From contig WFNH01000096.1 of assembly GCA_015488685.1 (NCBI GenBank), positions 1 through 64,000 of the forward strand: 64,000 nt of DNA, written 5' to 3'. The translations under genes were made by a program, and so were the position numbers. The DNA comes from Marinosulfonomonas sp. (lineage in GTDB: Bacteria; Pseudomonadota; Alphaproteobacteria; Rhodobacterales; Rhodobacteraceae). Positions 9,547 to 20,032 of this stretch are shown piece by piece. A model generated the notes under the pieces. The model ran no database searches. It was not told the origin of the DNA and was given only the letters and a program-made list of their open reading frames with translations. Position 1 is the stretch's first letter. Each line of letters opens with the position of its first letter.

Positions 9547-10305
9547 TTGTTAGTTGTTAAAACCAGATCAAGAGCAAAACCGGGGCTGTTTTTGGCCGCC
9601 CTGACTATCGTATTTATGGCGGCTTGCACTGCTCCTGCCCCTAAATCTTTTAACGATCCGAACGAAGCAGGAAACCGTCGCACCCACGAAGCAAACCGCC
9701 GCCTTGATCGTGCATTGATTCGCCCGGCATCAGGGGCCTATGGCCATGCCGTACCGGGGCCTGTGCGTCAGGGTGTCGGGAATTTCGCCTCAAACCTTGG
9801 TCTGCCCGGAAATGTTGTGAACAATCTGTTGCAGCTGAATATCAACGGGGCTGTCAAAAATTCGTGGCGTTTTGTGATTAACACAACGATTGGTGTGGGC
9901 GGGCTATTTGATCCGGCGGGCAATATCGGCCTTGATGAAGAGATGGGTGACTTCGGTCAAACCCTGCATGTCTGGGGCGTGGGTGAAGGCCAGTATGTAG
10001 AATTGCCCCTGCTTGGCCCTTCAAATCAGCGTGATACTTTGGGTATGGTGGTGGACGTTTTCACCAACCCGCTGACATTTGGTGCACCTTCGCCGGAGAA
10101 ATATATGTCGCCGGTTGCCAAAGGGCTTTCAAGACTTGGTGACCGTTACGATTTTTCCGACACAGTCGACTCAATATTGTATGATAGTGCTGACAGCTAT
10201 GCGCAGGCCCGCCTGTTGTATCTGCAACATCGCAGGTTCCAGTTGGGTCAGGAAGAACCTGTTGACGAACAAGGAGATGGCTATGACGATTTTTACGCGG
10301 ACTAA
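9547..10305 (+). CDS. mlaA: MlaA (VacJ) outer-membrane lipid-asymmetry lipoprotein
   Basis: A 252-residue lipoprotein of the Mla system, which removes mislocalised phospholipids from the outer leaflet of the outer membrane. A signal peptide ends in a lipobox-like FMAAC with Cys27. The VacJ core follows: NDPNEAGNR, then GPVRQGVGNFASNLGLPGNVVNNLLQ and the GGLFDPAGNIGL/FGQTLHVWGVGEGQYVELPLLGPS pattern, quoted in part. The start is a TTG; no ATG fits the signal peptide. The 3' end overlaps the mlaC start by 23 bases. The MlaFEDB transporter genes are not in this window. Confidence 0.92.
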   Translation: MLVVKTRSRAKPGLFLAALTIVFMAACTAPAPKSFNDPNEAGNRRTHEANRRLDRALIRPASGAYGHAVPGPVRQGVGNFASNLGLPGNVVNNLLQLNINGAVKNSWRFVINTTIGVGGLFDPAGNIGLDEEMGDFGQTLHVWGVGEGQYVELPLLGPSNQRDTLGMVVDVFTNPLTFGAPSPEKYMSPVAKGLSRLGDRYDFSDTVDSILYDSADSYAQARLLYLQHRRFQLGQEEPVDEQGDGYDDFYAD

Positions 10306-10900
10306 TCCGAACCGCCGTGCCGTAATGATAGGAATGGCATCGGCCGCAGCAATGCTTCCGCTGGCAGGACCTGCACTGGCGTTGTCTGATGCCCAGGCGA
10401 CTGCGCATGTGAAAAAGCTTGTTGCGGCAATTAACAAAGTCATCGACTCGGGCAAACCCGAAGCGAAAATGATCAAGGAATTCGAGAAGATTTTCGTCAA
10501 ATACTCTGACGTTAAGTATCTGGCTAGCTATGCGCTGGGCGTTGAAGGGCGTCGGGCAAGTTCCAGCCAGAAAAAGGCATTTGCCAAAGCATTTCAGGGC
10601 TACATCGCCCGCAAATACGGCAAACGTTTTCGTGAATTTATCGGCGGACGGTTGGAAGTACTGTCGACTAAAACAGTCAAAAGCCATGTTGAAGTAAAAT
10701 CAGTAGCCTACCTGAAAGGGCAATCGCCGTTCGATGTGACATTCTTTGTTTCGGACAAACGCGGCAAGCCTCTTTTTTACAATATGTATATCGAGGGCAT
10801 CAACATGCTGCTGACCGAGCGCACAGAAATCGGGGCAATGCTGGACAAGCGCAAGGGCAACATTGACCTGATGATCAAAGATCTGAAAGCGGCGGGTTAA
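10283..10900 (+). CDS. mlaC: MlaC-family phospholipid-binding periplasmic protein
   Basis: A 205-residue MlaC/Ttg2D protein that ferries phospholipid between MlaA and the inner-membrane Mla transporter. The N-terminus (NPNRRAVMIGMASAAAM then a cleavage region ending ALA) looks like a Tat or Sec signal peptide with a twin arginine. The ORF track begins far upstream inside mlaA. I placed the start at the ATG at 10283, which has AAGGAG six bases before it; an ATG two codons earlier would abut the Shine-Dalgarno. It overlaps mlaA by 23 bases, so it is probably co-translated with it. Confidence 0.9.
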   Translation: MTIFTRTNPNRRAVMIGMASAAAMLPLAGPALALSDAQATAHVKKLVAAINKVIDSGKPEAKMIKEFEKIFVKYSDVKYLASYALGVEGRRASSSQKKAFAKAFQGYIARKYGKRFREFIGGRLEVLSTKTVKSHVEVKSVAYLKGQSPFDVTFFVSDKRGKPLFYNMYIEGINMLLTERTEIGAMLDKRKGNIDLMIKDLKAAG

Positions 10901-10912
10901 TATTAAGGCGAG

Positions 10913-12856
10913 TTACTCCCCGTTTCGCAATTCTTTTGACAAGGCAAGCGGCGGGGTCCGCCCCGTCAAACGCGCCCGATACACGGGCAGCGATTCCGCC
11001 ACCCGCATCACATAGTTGCGGGTTTCGCGAAACGGGATGTGTTCGATCCAGTCCACCACATCCACCCCGGCAGAGCGCGGATCACCAAAGGCGGCGATCC
11101 AGCTGCGTACTCTTTTTGGCCCCGCATTATAGCCCGCCGAAATCAACACCGGTGACTTGCCGAACTCCTCTTGCAGTTTGACCAGATAAGCCGTGCCCAG
11201 TCGTGCATTATACCGCCAATCTGTCAGCAATCGCCCCGCCTCGAAATCCATCTCAAGGGATTCTGCAACGGCCTTGGCTGTTTTTGGCATCAATTGCATC
11301 AGCCCCTTGGCCCCAACCCCGCTTTCTACCTGCGGATTGAATTCGCTTTCACGTCGCGCAATCGCCAGCGCCAACTCTGGCGCAACCGGCAAATCCTCTT
11401 TCACCAGATCGTGCAGCGGATAATAGGCACGCGGTAATACGATGCCCCGCCGCGCCCCCTGTTTGGCAATCATCAGTGCGATATGCGGGTCCTGCAAAGC
11501 CAGTGCCAGATCGGCCAACTGTCCCAGCTCGGTGCGGTTCAGCCCTTCGGCCACTTGCAAAAAGAACCGTTTGGCAAGGGCTGTGTTTCCTGCCTGATAC
11601 AGCATCAAAGCCGCTTTCAGAACAGACGACGACATGAATGGTGCCTGTCGCCAATCCGGAAAAGCCTCGGCCCCTGTCAGGGCTGTGTCCATGCTGAACC
11701 CGCCCCGCTCCGCCGCTAGCAACCCGTAAAAACTGGTCTGGTATTCCGCGCCAAATGCATAGGAGGCCTGCGCAGACCCGGCATCCTTCATAGCCTCGTA
11801 GGCCCGCCCCTCCCAATATCCGGCGCGGCCCAGACTGATCGGGCTTTTTACAGCCACGCGGAAGCTTTGGAAATGTGCCAGTGCGGTTTTGGGGTCCTTC
11901 AGATAGCGCAGCGCCAGATAGCCCGACAACCATTCCAGATCGGCATAATCGGACCCTTCCAGCAAATGGTGTGACGACGCCAACCGATAGGCCGTCATCC
12001 CGTCGCCTTCGCGCATCATTTGCCGTGCCAGCGACCGGCGGCGATTGGCCCAATAGGATGGCTCGCCCAAGGCCTCGGCCGATGTGCTGCGCTCCAGCAA
12101 CAACGCCACCGCATCCAGACTGCGCCCCTTGCGGGCCCGCCAGACAAACCGCTCGTAAGCCAAACCAGGATCATCCTGCAAATCCTTTGGCACGGCCTTG
12201 ATCAGTGCATCCACATTCTCGACCCGCCGCCGCAACCCAATCCGTGCCTGTGCCAGCGCCTGCCATCCCTCGCCAACCAGCGGAAATAGACGTTGCGCAT
12301 CGGTAAACCGCCCGCGCCACAACAGCATATCCAGTCGCGCAATGTGATGCGGGGCCAGCAAGGTTTTATAGCTGGCCAGAAAGGCCTCGTGCTCCTGCTT
12401 GGTCAGGGCAAAGGTGCGCCATGCCAAAACAACTTCGGCAGCGGCCTCGCCTTTCTGCCCGACCGCTTCTTGTGCACGGGCCAATTGCAACACCCCATGA
12501 CCGGTGCGCGGTTCATAATCCTTGAAATAAGCAATTACATCCTGTGCAGGTGTTGCCGCAGTAATCGCCGCTTCACCTTTCTTGTGCATCAAAGGCAGGC
12601 CCGGCCAGTCCGCGTTCCGTGTCAAAAAGGCATTATATTCCGCCAGTGCGCCCTGCCCTGCCCGCAGCCGGTACCATGTGACCAGATCCGCCCCGATCTG
12701 CCCCACAGGCTGTACTTGTGCAGATGCCAAATCCCAATCTGCCGCCGACGCGGCCTTTAATGCGGCGCTCAAAGCCGAAGGTGCGGGCTGTTCCTGCGCA
12801 TGGGAAAGCGGCGCAAACGCTAGAAGGGCAATCGTTACAGACGGAATCAGGCGCAT
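10913..12856 (-). CDS. Soluble lytic murein transglycosylase (Slt type)
   Basis: A 647-residue periplasmic peptidoglycan lytic transglycosylase. The N-terminus (MRLIPSVTIALLAFAPLSHA) is a clear signal peptide. The next ~450 residues form an alpha-helical superhelix, and the C-terminal SLT domain carries RRESEFNP with the catalytic Glu, GVGAKGLMQLMP and SAGYNAGPKRV. The ORF track extends 14 codons upstream; the ATG at 12856 begins the signal peptide and has AAGGATT about 11 bases before it. The gene converges with mlaC, only 12 bases apart, and is divergent from dapA. Confidence 0.93.
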   Translation of the reverse strand: MRLIPSVTIALLAFAPLSHAQEQPAPSALSAALKAASAADWDLASAQVQPVGQIGADLVTWYRLRAGQGALAEYNAFLTRNADWPGLPLMHKKGEAAITAATPAQDVIAYFKDYEPRTGHGVLQLARAQEAVGQKGEAAAEVVLAWRTFALTKQEHEAFLASYKTLLAPHHIARLDMLLWRGRFTDAQRLFPLVGEGWQALAQARIGLRRRVENVDALIKAVPKDLQDDPGLAYERFVWRARKGRSLDAVALLLERSTSAEALGEPSYWANRRRSLARQMMREGDGMTAYRLASSHHLLEGSDYADLEWLSGYLALRYLKDPKTALAHFQSFRVAVKSPISLGRAGYWEGRAYEAMKDAGSAQASYAFGAEYQTSFYGLLAAERGGFSMDTALTGAEAFPDWRQAPFMSSSVLKAALMLYQAGNTALAKRFFLQVAEGLNRTELGQLADLALALQDPHIALMIAKQGARRGIVLPRAYYPLHDLVKEDLPVAPELALAIARRESEFNPQVESGVGAKGLMQLMPKTAKAVAESLEMDFEAGRLLTDWRYNARLGTAYLVKLQEEFGKSPVLISAGYNAGPKRVRSWIAAFGDPRSAGVDVVDWIEHIPFRETRNYVMRVAESLPVYRARLTGRTPPLALSKELRNGE

Positions 12857-13034
12857 AACAGGCGGGAATCCTTTCAATTTCGGGCAGCATTGCCACAAAG
12901 ATGTGCGTTTGGCCCCTCGCCTTCAATACACAATCTTGGCAATCCGTTAAAGTGCCGCTAGTTTCCGCCGCACATGCCTTGGGTGACTCGATGGTCGGGT
13001 CACACCATATTCAACGAAAATAAGGAGACGTGTC

Positions 13035-13910
13035 ATGTTCAAAGGGTCTTTTCCCGCTCTGGTCACGCCGTTCAAAAACGGTGCGCTGGATGTTGATGCG
13101 CTCAAACATTTGGTCGAGTGGCATATCGAACAAGGCAGTAACGGTCTGGTGCCGATGGGCACCACCGGCGAAAGCCCCACCGTGACCCACGAGGAACACG
13201 AACAAACCATCGAAATCGTGGTCAAGGCCGCTGCGGGGCGCATCCCCGTGATTGCCGGCGCCGGATCGAACAACACAGCCGAGGCGGATCGTTATATGGC
13301 GTTTGCCCAAAAGGTGGGTGCCGATGCTGCATTGGTCGTGACACCATATTATAACCGGCCAACGCAGGCCGGTATGATCGTCCACTTTACAGCATTACAC
13401 GACAATCACGATTTGCCGATTTTCATCTATAATATTCCTGCCCGTTCGGCGGTGGATATGACAACTGAAACGATGGCCGAGCTGGCCAAACTGCCACGGG
13501 TCATTGGCGTAAAGGACGCAACTGCAGATATGGCACGTGTATCCGAGCAACGTGCGGCTTGCGGCAAGGACTTTATCCAGTTTTCAGCCGAGGATGCATC
13601 GGCATTGGGTTTCAATGCACATGGCGGAATCGGCTGCATTTCGGTAACGGCCAATGTTGCACCGCGTTTATGTTCGGAGTTTCAAGCAGCAATGTTAGCT
13701 GGGAACTACGCCAAAGCGCTGGAATATCAAGATCGCCTAATGCCGCTGCACGAAGCAATCTTTGCAGAACCGGGGTTGGTGGGCGCTAAGTACGGGTTGT
13801 CCAAACTGGGTCTATGTTCCGAAGAGGTGCGCTCGCCTCTGGTGACGCTGACCGATGGCACCAAGGAGCAGATCGACGCCGCAATGCGCCACGCCGGTCT
13901 GCTGAATTAG
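13035..13910 (+). CDS. dapA: 4-hydroxy-tetrahydrodipicolinate synthase
   Basis: A 291-residue DapA, condensing pyruvate with aspartate semialdehyde in lysine and diaminopimelate synthesis. Residues seen: GTTGES (42-47), Tyr106 in TPYYNRP, Tyr132 in YNIPARS, Arg137 and the Schiff-base Lys160 in GVKDAT. Length is normal. AAGGAG precedes the ATG. It heads a tight plus-strand group with the P-loop kinase (3-base gap) and smpB. Confidence 0.97.
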   Translation: MFKGSFPALVTPFKNGALDVDALKHLVEWHIEQGSNGLVPMGTTGESPTVTHEEHEQTIEIVVKAAAGRIPVIAGAGSNNTAEADRYMAFAQKVGADAALVVTPYYNRPTQAGMIVHFTALHDNHDLPIFIYNIPARSAVDMTTETMAELAKLPRVIGVKDATADMARVSEQRAACGKDFIQFSAEDASALGFNAHGGIGCISVTANVAPRLCSEFQAAMLAGNYAKALEYQDRLMPLHEAIFAEPGLVGAKYGLSKLGLCSEEVRSPLVTLTDGTKEQIDAAMRHAGLLN

Positions 13911-13913
13911 GCC

Positions 13914-14426
13914 ATGGCCAGCCATACCGCCCGCGTTCATCTGATTTGCGGGGCAACGGGTGCGGGCAAATCGACCTATAGCGCCCGATTGGCACAGGAT
14001 ATCCGCGGGGTGCAGTTTTCCATTGATGAATGGATGCAACGGCTGCACAACGCGGACCAACCTGCCGAAATGCGGTTTGAATGGTTTTTCGAACATGTTC
14101 AACGCAACACCGCACAGATGCGGGCGATGGCCGAGCAACTGTGCGAACTGGACATTCCCGCAATCTTTGACTGCGGCTTCACCAGCAGCGCCGAACGCGC
14201 CATCTTCGCCGACTGGGCCGAGGAAATGGGCTATTCGGTGCAACTGCATTTCGTTGATGTTCCCGCCGAAACCCGCTGGGACCGTGTGCAGCAACGCAAC
14301 CATGAGCAAGCCGAGACCTTTCAATTCGAGGTCACGCGCCCCATGTTTGATTTTATCGAAAGCATCTGGGAAGCTCCCAGTGACGCAGAAATGGCCCGCA
14401 TGTCGGGCATAGTGGTGACCCCCTAA
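13914..14426 (+). CDS. P-loop kinase-like ATPase (AAA_33/zeta-like)
   Basis: A 170-residue P-loop NTPase with a clear Walker A (GATGAGKST, near residue 13) at the N-terminus, then [15 protein letters not shown] and a C-terminal helical part with [17 protein letters not shown]. This layout is that of small nucleotide- or sugar-kinase-like ATPases of the AAA_33 group, which also includes zeta toxins and chloramphenicol phosphotransferase-like enzymes. No antitoxin gene is adjacent, so a housekeeping kinase is more likely than a toxin. It starts 3 bases after dapA and its TAA overlaps the smpB ATG. Confidence 0.75.
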   Translation: MASHTARVHLICGATGAGKSTYSARLAQDIRGVQFSIDEWMQRLHNADQPAEMRFEWFFEHVQRNTAQMRAMAEQLCELDIPAIFDCGFTSSAERAIFADWAEEMGYSVQLHFVDVPAETRWDRVQQRNHEQAETFQFEVTRPMFDFIESIWEAPSDAEMARMSGIVVTP

Positions 14427-14902
14427 TGGCCAATAAAAAATCCGACCCCAACTACAAAGTCATCGCCGAAAACCGCCGCGCGCGGTATGATTACGCGATC
14501 GAGGACGATATCGAATGCGGCATCATGCTGATGGGGTCCGAAGTCAAATCCATGCGCGAAGGCCAGACCAACATCGCCGAAAGCTATGCTGCCGTCGAGG
14601 ATGGTGAGTTGTGGTTGGTCAACGCCTATGTCGCCCCCTACAAACAGGCCAAAACATGGGGCCACGAGGAACGGCGCAAGCGCAAATTGCTGGTCTCGAA
14701 AAAGGAGCTGGCCAAGCTGTGGCAGGCCACCCAGCGCAAGGGGCTGACACTGGTGCCGCTGGTGATGTATTTCAACCACAAGGGTCTGGTGAAGATCAAA
14801 CTGGGCATCGCCAAGGGTAAAAAGAACCACGACAAACGCGCCACCGAGGCCAAACGCGACTGGGGCCGTCAAAAGGCCCGCCTGCTGCGGGAAAACAGCT
14901 AG
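14426..14902 (+). CDS. smpB: SsrA-binding protein SmpB
   Basis: A 158-residue SmpB, the tmRNA partner in trans-translation that rescues stalled ribosomes. The conserved N-terminal segment ([19 protein letters not shown]), the [14 protein letters not shown] motif and the Lys/Arg-rich C-terminal tail ([17 protein letters not shown]) are all present. Its ATG overlaps the preceding stop. The urease genes begin about 20 bases after its stop with no obvious terminator, so read-through into ureD is possible. Confidence 0.97.
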   Translation: MANKKSDPNYKVIAENRRARYDYAIEDDIECGIMLMGSEVKSMREGQTNIAESYAAVEDGELWLVNAYVAPYKQAKTWGHEERRKRKLLVSKKELAKLWQATQRKGLTLVPLVMYFNHKGLVKIKLGIAKGKKNHDKRATEAKRDWGRQKARLLRENS

Positions 14903-14922
14903 GGCCACATCAGGAGGGTGCC

Positions 14923-15756
14923 ATTTCAACGGCGAGTGTTTCAACACATGCGACCAGCAGGCAACCCCGGGCACACGGGGCTGTCACCCTTGCCGTCAAA
15001 GCCAACAGAGGCGAAACCTGTCTAAAGGATTTGCGCCAATCCGGTTCCCTAAAGGCGCTTTTCCCGCGTGCTACCGGTCCTGATTTTCAAGCCGTTCTGG
15101 TCAACACTGCGGGCGGCATCACCGGCGGTGACACGGTCAAAATCAACGCTCGTGCAAAGGCAGGCTCGCACCTGACCCTGACCACACAGACCGCCGAACG
15201 CGCCTATCGCGCGCAGCCCGGACAGGTCGGCCATCTGCAAACCCGGTTAGAGGTTGAAGCGGGCGCAAGGGTGAACTGGCTGCCACAGGAAACAATCCTT
15301 TTTCAGGGCTGCGCCCTTCGCCGGTCCTTGCGTGTCGATATGCAAGCGAAAGCCACCTTTCTGATGGTCGAGCCATTAGTATTCGGGCGCGCCGCGATGG
15401 GTGAAACCCTGACCGATGCCTCTTTCTCCGACAGCATTGAAATTCACCGCGAGGGGCAGTTGTCCTACGTTGACAGGGTCATCCTGCAATGTGATATCGC
15501 CGCGCAAATGGCCCGCCCCAACACCGGCAATGGCGCCGTCGCAATGGCCAATCTGGTCTATGTCGCCGCCGATGCCGGCGCGCAACTGGCCCCCTTGCGG
15601 GCCATGCTGCCCGATACGGCGGGCGCCAGTCTGATAGGGGACGACCTTCTGGTCTTGCGTCTATTGGCGCCTGACAGCTATCTTATGCGACAAACCCTGA
15701 TCCCGATCCTGAACCGATTGACCCATAACACCCTACCCAGATGCTGGATGACCTGA
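14923..15756 (+). CDS. ureD: Urease accessory protein UreD (apparent ATT start)
   Basis: UreD is part of the UreDFG complex that activates apo-urease. The core is unmistakable: LFPR, then [36 protein letters not shown] and the C-terminal [15 protein letters not shown]. The ORF track begins at an internal TTG (15031), which would cut off the conserved first strand ([20 protein letters not shown]). Reading upstream in frame there is no ATG, GTG or TTG before the stop inside smpB, but an ATT at 14923 sits 5 bases after a perfect AGGAGG. That start gives 277 residues, a normal UreD length. The gene identity is secure; the start is an inference. Confidence 0.85.
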   Translation: MSTASVSTHATSRQPRAHGAVTLAVKANRGETCLKDLRQSGSLKALFPRATGPDFQAVLVNTAGGITGGDTVKINARAKAGSHLTLTTQTAERAYRAQPGQVGHLQTRLEVEAGARVNWLPQETILFQGCALRRSLRVDMQAKATFLMVEPLVFGRAAMGETLTDASFSDSIEIHREGQLSYVDRVILQCDIAAQMARPNTGNGAVAMANLVYVAADAGAQLAPLRAMLPDTAGASLIGDDLLVLRLLAPDSYLMRQTLIPILNRLTHNTLPRCWMT

Positions 15757-15757
15757 T

Positions 15758-16060
15758 ATGAACCTGACCCCGCGTGAAAAAGACAAACTGCTGATCAGCA
15801 TGGCCGCAATGGTCGCCCGCAACCGGCTGGAACGCGGCGTGAAACTGAACCACCCCGAGGCCATTGCCCTGATCACCGACTTTGTGGTCGAAGGCGCCCG
15901 CGACGGGCGCAGCGTGGCCGACCTGATGGATGCCGGCGGGCATGTGGTGACGCGGGAACAATGCATGGAGGGCATCGCCGAGATGATACCCGATGTGCAG
16001 GTCGAGGCCACCTTTCCCGACGGGACCAAACTGGTGACGGTGCACAGGCCGATCAGGTAG
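15758..16060 (+). CDS. ureA: Urease gamma subunit
   Basis: A 100-residue UreA, the small structural subunit of urease (urea to ammonia and carbamate). It starts [20 protein letters not shown] and is a full-length match by eye to the family, including [20 protein letters not shown] and [15 protein letters not shown]. It begins one base after the ureD stop. Confidence 0.97.
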   Translation: MNLTPREKDKLLISMAAMVARNRLERGVKLNHPEAIALITDFVVEGARDGRSVADLMDAGGHVVTREQCMEGIAEMIPDVQVEATFPDGTKLVTVHRPIR

Positions 16061-16064
16061 GATG

Positions 16065-16097
16065 CCTGCGGCGCAGGTATTTAGGAAAAGAAGAAGG
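16065..16097 (+). repeat. Hairpin plus GGTATTT..GGAAAAGAAGAAGG leader, copy 1
   Basis: CCTGC-GGC-GCAGG (16065-16077) is followed by TATTTAGGAAAAGAAGAAGG, which also supplies the ribosome-binding site of ureB 11 bases later. The same architecture recurs at 31199-31249 before an unrelated peptidase gene, so this looks like a dispersed 5'-leader element. Confidence 0.55.
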
Positions 16098-16108
16098 GAT
16101 GACGCACG

Positions 16109-16414
16109 ATGATACCCGGAGAGATATTACCCGCTGATGGCACGATAACCCTGAACGAGGGGGCCGAGGCCGTGGTGCTGATGGTAGCCAATACCGGCGA
16201 TCGTCCCGTGCAGATCGGTAGCCACTATCATTTCGCCGAAGCCAATCCGGCGCTGGAGTTTGACCGGAGTGCGGCCTGCGGGAGGCGGCTGGATATTGCG
16301 GCGGGAACAGCGGTGCGGTTTGAACCGGGGCAGAGGCGCGAGGTGGCGTTGGTGCCGCTGGGCGGGGGGCGCAAGGTGTATGGGTTTAATGGGGAAGTGA
16401 TGGGGGCGTTATGA
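16109..16414 (+). CDS. ureB: Urease beta subunit
   Basis: A 101-residue UreB structural subunit. [18 protein letters not shown], the [16 protein letters not shown] segment and the C-terminal [15 protein letters not shown] are all typical. It is preceded by the hairpin/GAAGAAGG leader. Its stop overlaps the start of the next, non-urease gene (ATGA). Confidence 0.97.
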   Translation: MIPGEILPADGTITLNEGAEAVVLMVANTGDRPVQIGSHYHFAEANPALEFDRSAACGRRLDIAAGTAVRFEPGQRREVALVPLGGGRKVYGFNGEVMGAL

Positions 16415-16695
16415 GTAATAAAATGGCCCGAAATCTGATTCAAAAAGTTGAACACGTCCTCTGGAATGACTGGGATCCGATTGGCATGAATAGTCATGAT
16501 GGAACTTGGGAAGGCGAAGAATACAATTCTTATGCACCAAAAATCAGCAAGCTTTTGCTTGATGGCGCTGACATATATAAGATTGCCGCCCGATTATACC
16601 AGATATCAAAGGTCGGTATGGGCCTTGAGCCGGAAATGGAACATTGTAGAGCCGTCGCCGTATCACTAATAAATCTCTTGGAAGAAGAAGCCTAA
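16411..16695 (+). CDS. Hypothetical protein inserted between ureB and ureC
   Basis: A 94-residue soluble protein, not a known urease component. It has the pattern WNDWDPIGM, then [20 protein letters not shown] and [11 protein letters not shown], which recalls a small DUF1871-like group (WDPIG..DEY..Y...I..LL) sometimes found near toxin-immunity or polymorphic loci; that recollection is weak. The coding DNA is visibly more AT-rich than ureB and ureC. It overlaps the ureB stop by 4 bases and ends 3 bases before the ureC ATG, so it is transcribed and probably translated with the operon. It looks like a later insertion that kept the operon intact. Confidence 0.65.
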   Translation: MSNKMARNLIQKVEHVLWNDWDPIGMNSHDGTWEGEEYNSYAPKISKLLLDGADIYKIAARLYQISKVGMGLEPEMEHCRAVAVSLINLLEEEA

Positions 16696-16698
16696 AAA

Positions 16699-18408
<1,710 letters not shown>

Positions 18409-18458
18409 GGGGGTGGGGGTCATGAAAACAGGCAACAAACCCTGGCGCAACGCCAAAG

Positions 18459-18482
18459 CCCTCCCCCGTGCGCGGGGGAGGG
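18459..18482 (+). repeat. GC-rich palindrome, left flank of the DUF559 segment
   Basis: CCCTCCCCCG (18459-18468) and CGGGGGAGGG (18473-18482) pair perfectly around TGCG. It lies between the ureC stop and the DUF559 start. A closely related palindrome lies at 18876-18899, just past the DUF559 domain. Together they look like REP-type repeats bounding an inserted cassette. Confidence 0.65.
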
Positions 18483-18501
18483 TTGGGTGGGGGCGTCGGC
18501 C

Positions 18502-19398
18502 ATGATCCGCCCTGACAAACGCCAACGAGACCGGGCCCGTGCCTTGCGCAAGAACCTGACTGAAGCCGAACGCGCCCTGTGGCAGGAAATCCGGGGCAAA
18601 CAACTCGGTGCAAAATTCCGCAGACAGGCGCCCATCGGTCCCTATATAGCCGATTTCCTGAGCCATGATGCCAAACTGGTGATCGAAGTGGACGGCGGAC
18701 AGCATGGAGAGACGAAGGAATATGACACCAGACGCACGGCATTCATCGAGGAACAGGGATACAAAGTGCTGCGGTTCTGGAACAACGAGATTCTGGAAAA
18801 CATGGAAGGGGTGCTGGTAACAATTGAAGATATGCTGCGGCAATCTTTTTCCGGTGCCGATCTCCCCCCTCCTGACCTCCCCCCGCTTGCGGGGGGAGGA
18901 AAGCGCGATATTCCACCCAAGCACAAAATACCCTCAACCAGGGATGCAGCTGCATTACCACCCACCCACACCCTCCACCGCGCAGGCCAATGGTCCGGCG
19001 CATATGATCTGGTCACCCTCACCTATGACGACCGCTTCCTGCGCCGCAAGGTTCTGACCACGGCCCGTGGCGAACGCTTTCTTGTGGACCTGCCCCAAAC
19101 CACCAGCCTGAATCACGGCGATGCGTTCGAACTGACCGATGGCCGCCTGATCAAGGTGATTGCCGCAGAGGAACCCCTGATCGAGATCACCGGCCCCAAC
19201 CTGACCCGTCTGGCGTGGCACATCGGCAATCGCCACACCCCCTGCCAGATCGAACCCGACCGCCTGCTGATCCAGCACGACCATGTGATCCGCGATATGC
19301 TGGCGCAACTGGGCGCAACCCTGCGGGACATATCCGCCCCCTTCACCCCCGAAGGCGGCGCCTATGGCCACGGGCGCACGCATGGCCATGCACACTGA
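18502..19398 (+). CDS. ureE: DUF559 (Vsr-like nuclease)-UreE fusion protein
   Basis: A 298-residue protein with two unrelated halves. Residues 1-113 are a DUF559 domain, a Vsr/restriction-endonuclease-like fold (LRKNLTEAERALWQEIRG, YIADFLSHDAKLVIEVDGGQ, QGYKVLRFWNNEIL). Residues ~118-150 are a Pro/Gly-rich linker encoded partly by the second GC palindrome. From ~151 the sequence is UreE, the nickel chaperone that hands nickel to UreG (TLTYDDRFLRRKVL, LTRLAWHIGNRHTPCQIE, LLIQHDHVIRDML, His-rich tail HGRTHGHAH). The UreE part has no ATG/GTG/TTG at its own N-terminus, so either the fusion is made or a non-standard or internal start is used. I use the ATG at 18502; the track starts 5 codons earlier at GTG. 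UreF begins within its last codons. Confidence 0.85.
   Translation: MIRPDKRQRDRARALRKNLTEAERALWQEIRGKQLGAKFRRQAPIGPYIADFLSHDAKLVIEVDGGQHGETKEYDTRRTAFIEEQGYKVLRFWNNEILENMEGVLVTIEDMLRQSFSGADLPPPDLPPLAGGGKRDIPPKHKIPSTRDAAALPPTHTLHRAGQWSGAYDLVTLTYDDRFLRRKVLTTARGERFLVDLPQTTSLNHGDAFELTDGRLIKVIAAEEPLIEITGPNLTRLAWHIGNRHTPCQIEPDRLLIQHDHVIRDMLAQLGATLRDISAPFTPEGGAYGHGRTHGHAH
18876..18899 (+). repeat. GC-rich palindrome, right flank of the DUF559 segment
   Basis: CCTCCCCCCGC (18876-18886) and GCGGGGGGAGG (18889-18899) are a perfect inverted repeat around TT. It shares the CCTCCCCC core with the palindrome at 18459-18482. It is translated as part of the Pro/Gly-rich linker joining the DUF559 and UreE domains. 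Confidence 0.65.
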
Positions 19399-20032
19399 CG
19401 CGCAGATCATAACCCTGAGCCAATGGCTTTCGCCCGGCTATCCGGTGGGTGCCTTCGCCTATTCCCACGGGCTGGAATCGCTGGTGGAAACCGGCGCGGT
19501 GGCGGATGCGGACAGCCTTCTGGACTGGCTGGGCGATGTGCTGCGCTTTGGTGCGGGGTTGTCGGATGCGCGGTTTCTGATCGCGGCCTATCGGGTGGAT
19601 GCGCAGGATGTCGGTGCGGTTGATGCCCTGTGCCGCGCCTTTGCCCCGTCAAAGGAACGGTTGCAGGAAACCGATTTGCAGGGTGCTGCGTTTTGCGAAG
19701 TGACGGCGGCGGTCTGGGAACAACCGATCGCGGGGTTGACCTATCCCGTTGCGGTGGGGCGTGCCGCGTCGCTTGAGGGTCTGCCGCCCGCCCTGACCAC
19801 GCAAATGTATCTACAAGCCTTTGTCAGCAATCTGGTGGCCGCGGCCCAACGTCTGTTGCCGATTGGCCAGACCGAAGGCCAGCGCCTGATCCGCACCCTT
19901 GCCCCGCTGCTGGCCGAAATCACCGATCAGGCGCTGAACGGCAGTCTGGACGATCTGTCCGGCACCGCCTTTCTGGCCGACATCGCCGCAATGAAACACG
20001 AAACCCAATATTCAAGGATTTTCCGCACATGA
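19382..20032 (+). CDS. ureF: Urease accessory protein UreF
   Basis: A ~216-residue UreF, which binds UreD and acts as the activator of UreG GTPase during nickel insertion. [21 protein letters not shown] near the N-terminus (quoted across its length) and the C-terminal [22 protein letters not shown] are typical. Three ATGs are possible: 19364 (with AAGGCGG upstream), 19382 and 19388. The family N-terminus favours one of the later two, so the start is uncertain by a few codons. It overlaps the ureE end and the ureG start. Confidence 0.92.
   Translation: MAMHTDAQIITLSQWLSPGYPVGAFAYSHGLESLVETGAVADADSLLDWLGDVLRFGAGLSDARFLIAAYRVDAQDVGAVDALCRAFAPSKERLQETDLQGAAFCEVTAAVWEQPIAGLTYPVAVGRAASLEGLPPALTTQMYLQAFVSNLVAAAQRLLPIGQTEGQRLIRTLAPLLAEITDQALNGSLDDLSGTAFLADIAAMKHETQYSRIFRT

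Noticed and set aside
13914-14426. P-loop kinase as a zeta-type toxin
   Set aside because: No antitoxin gene nearby and it is locked between dapA and smpB in a housekeeping group.
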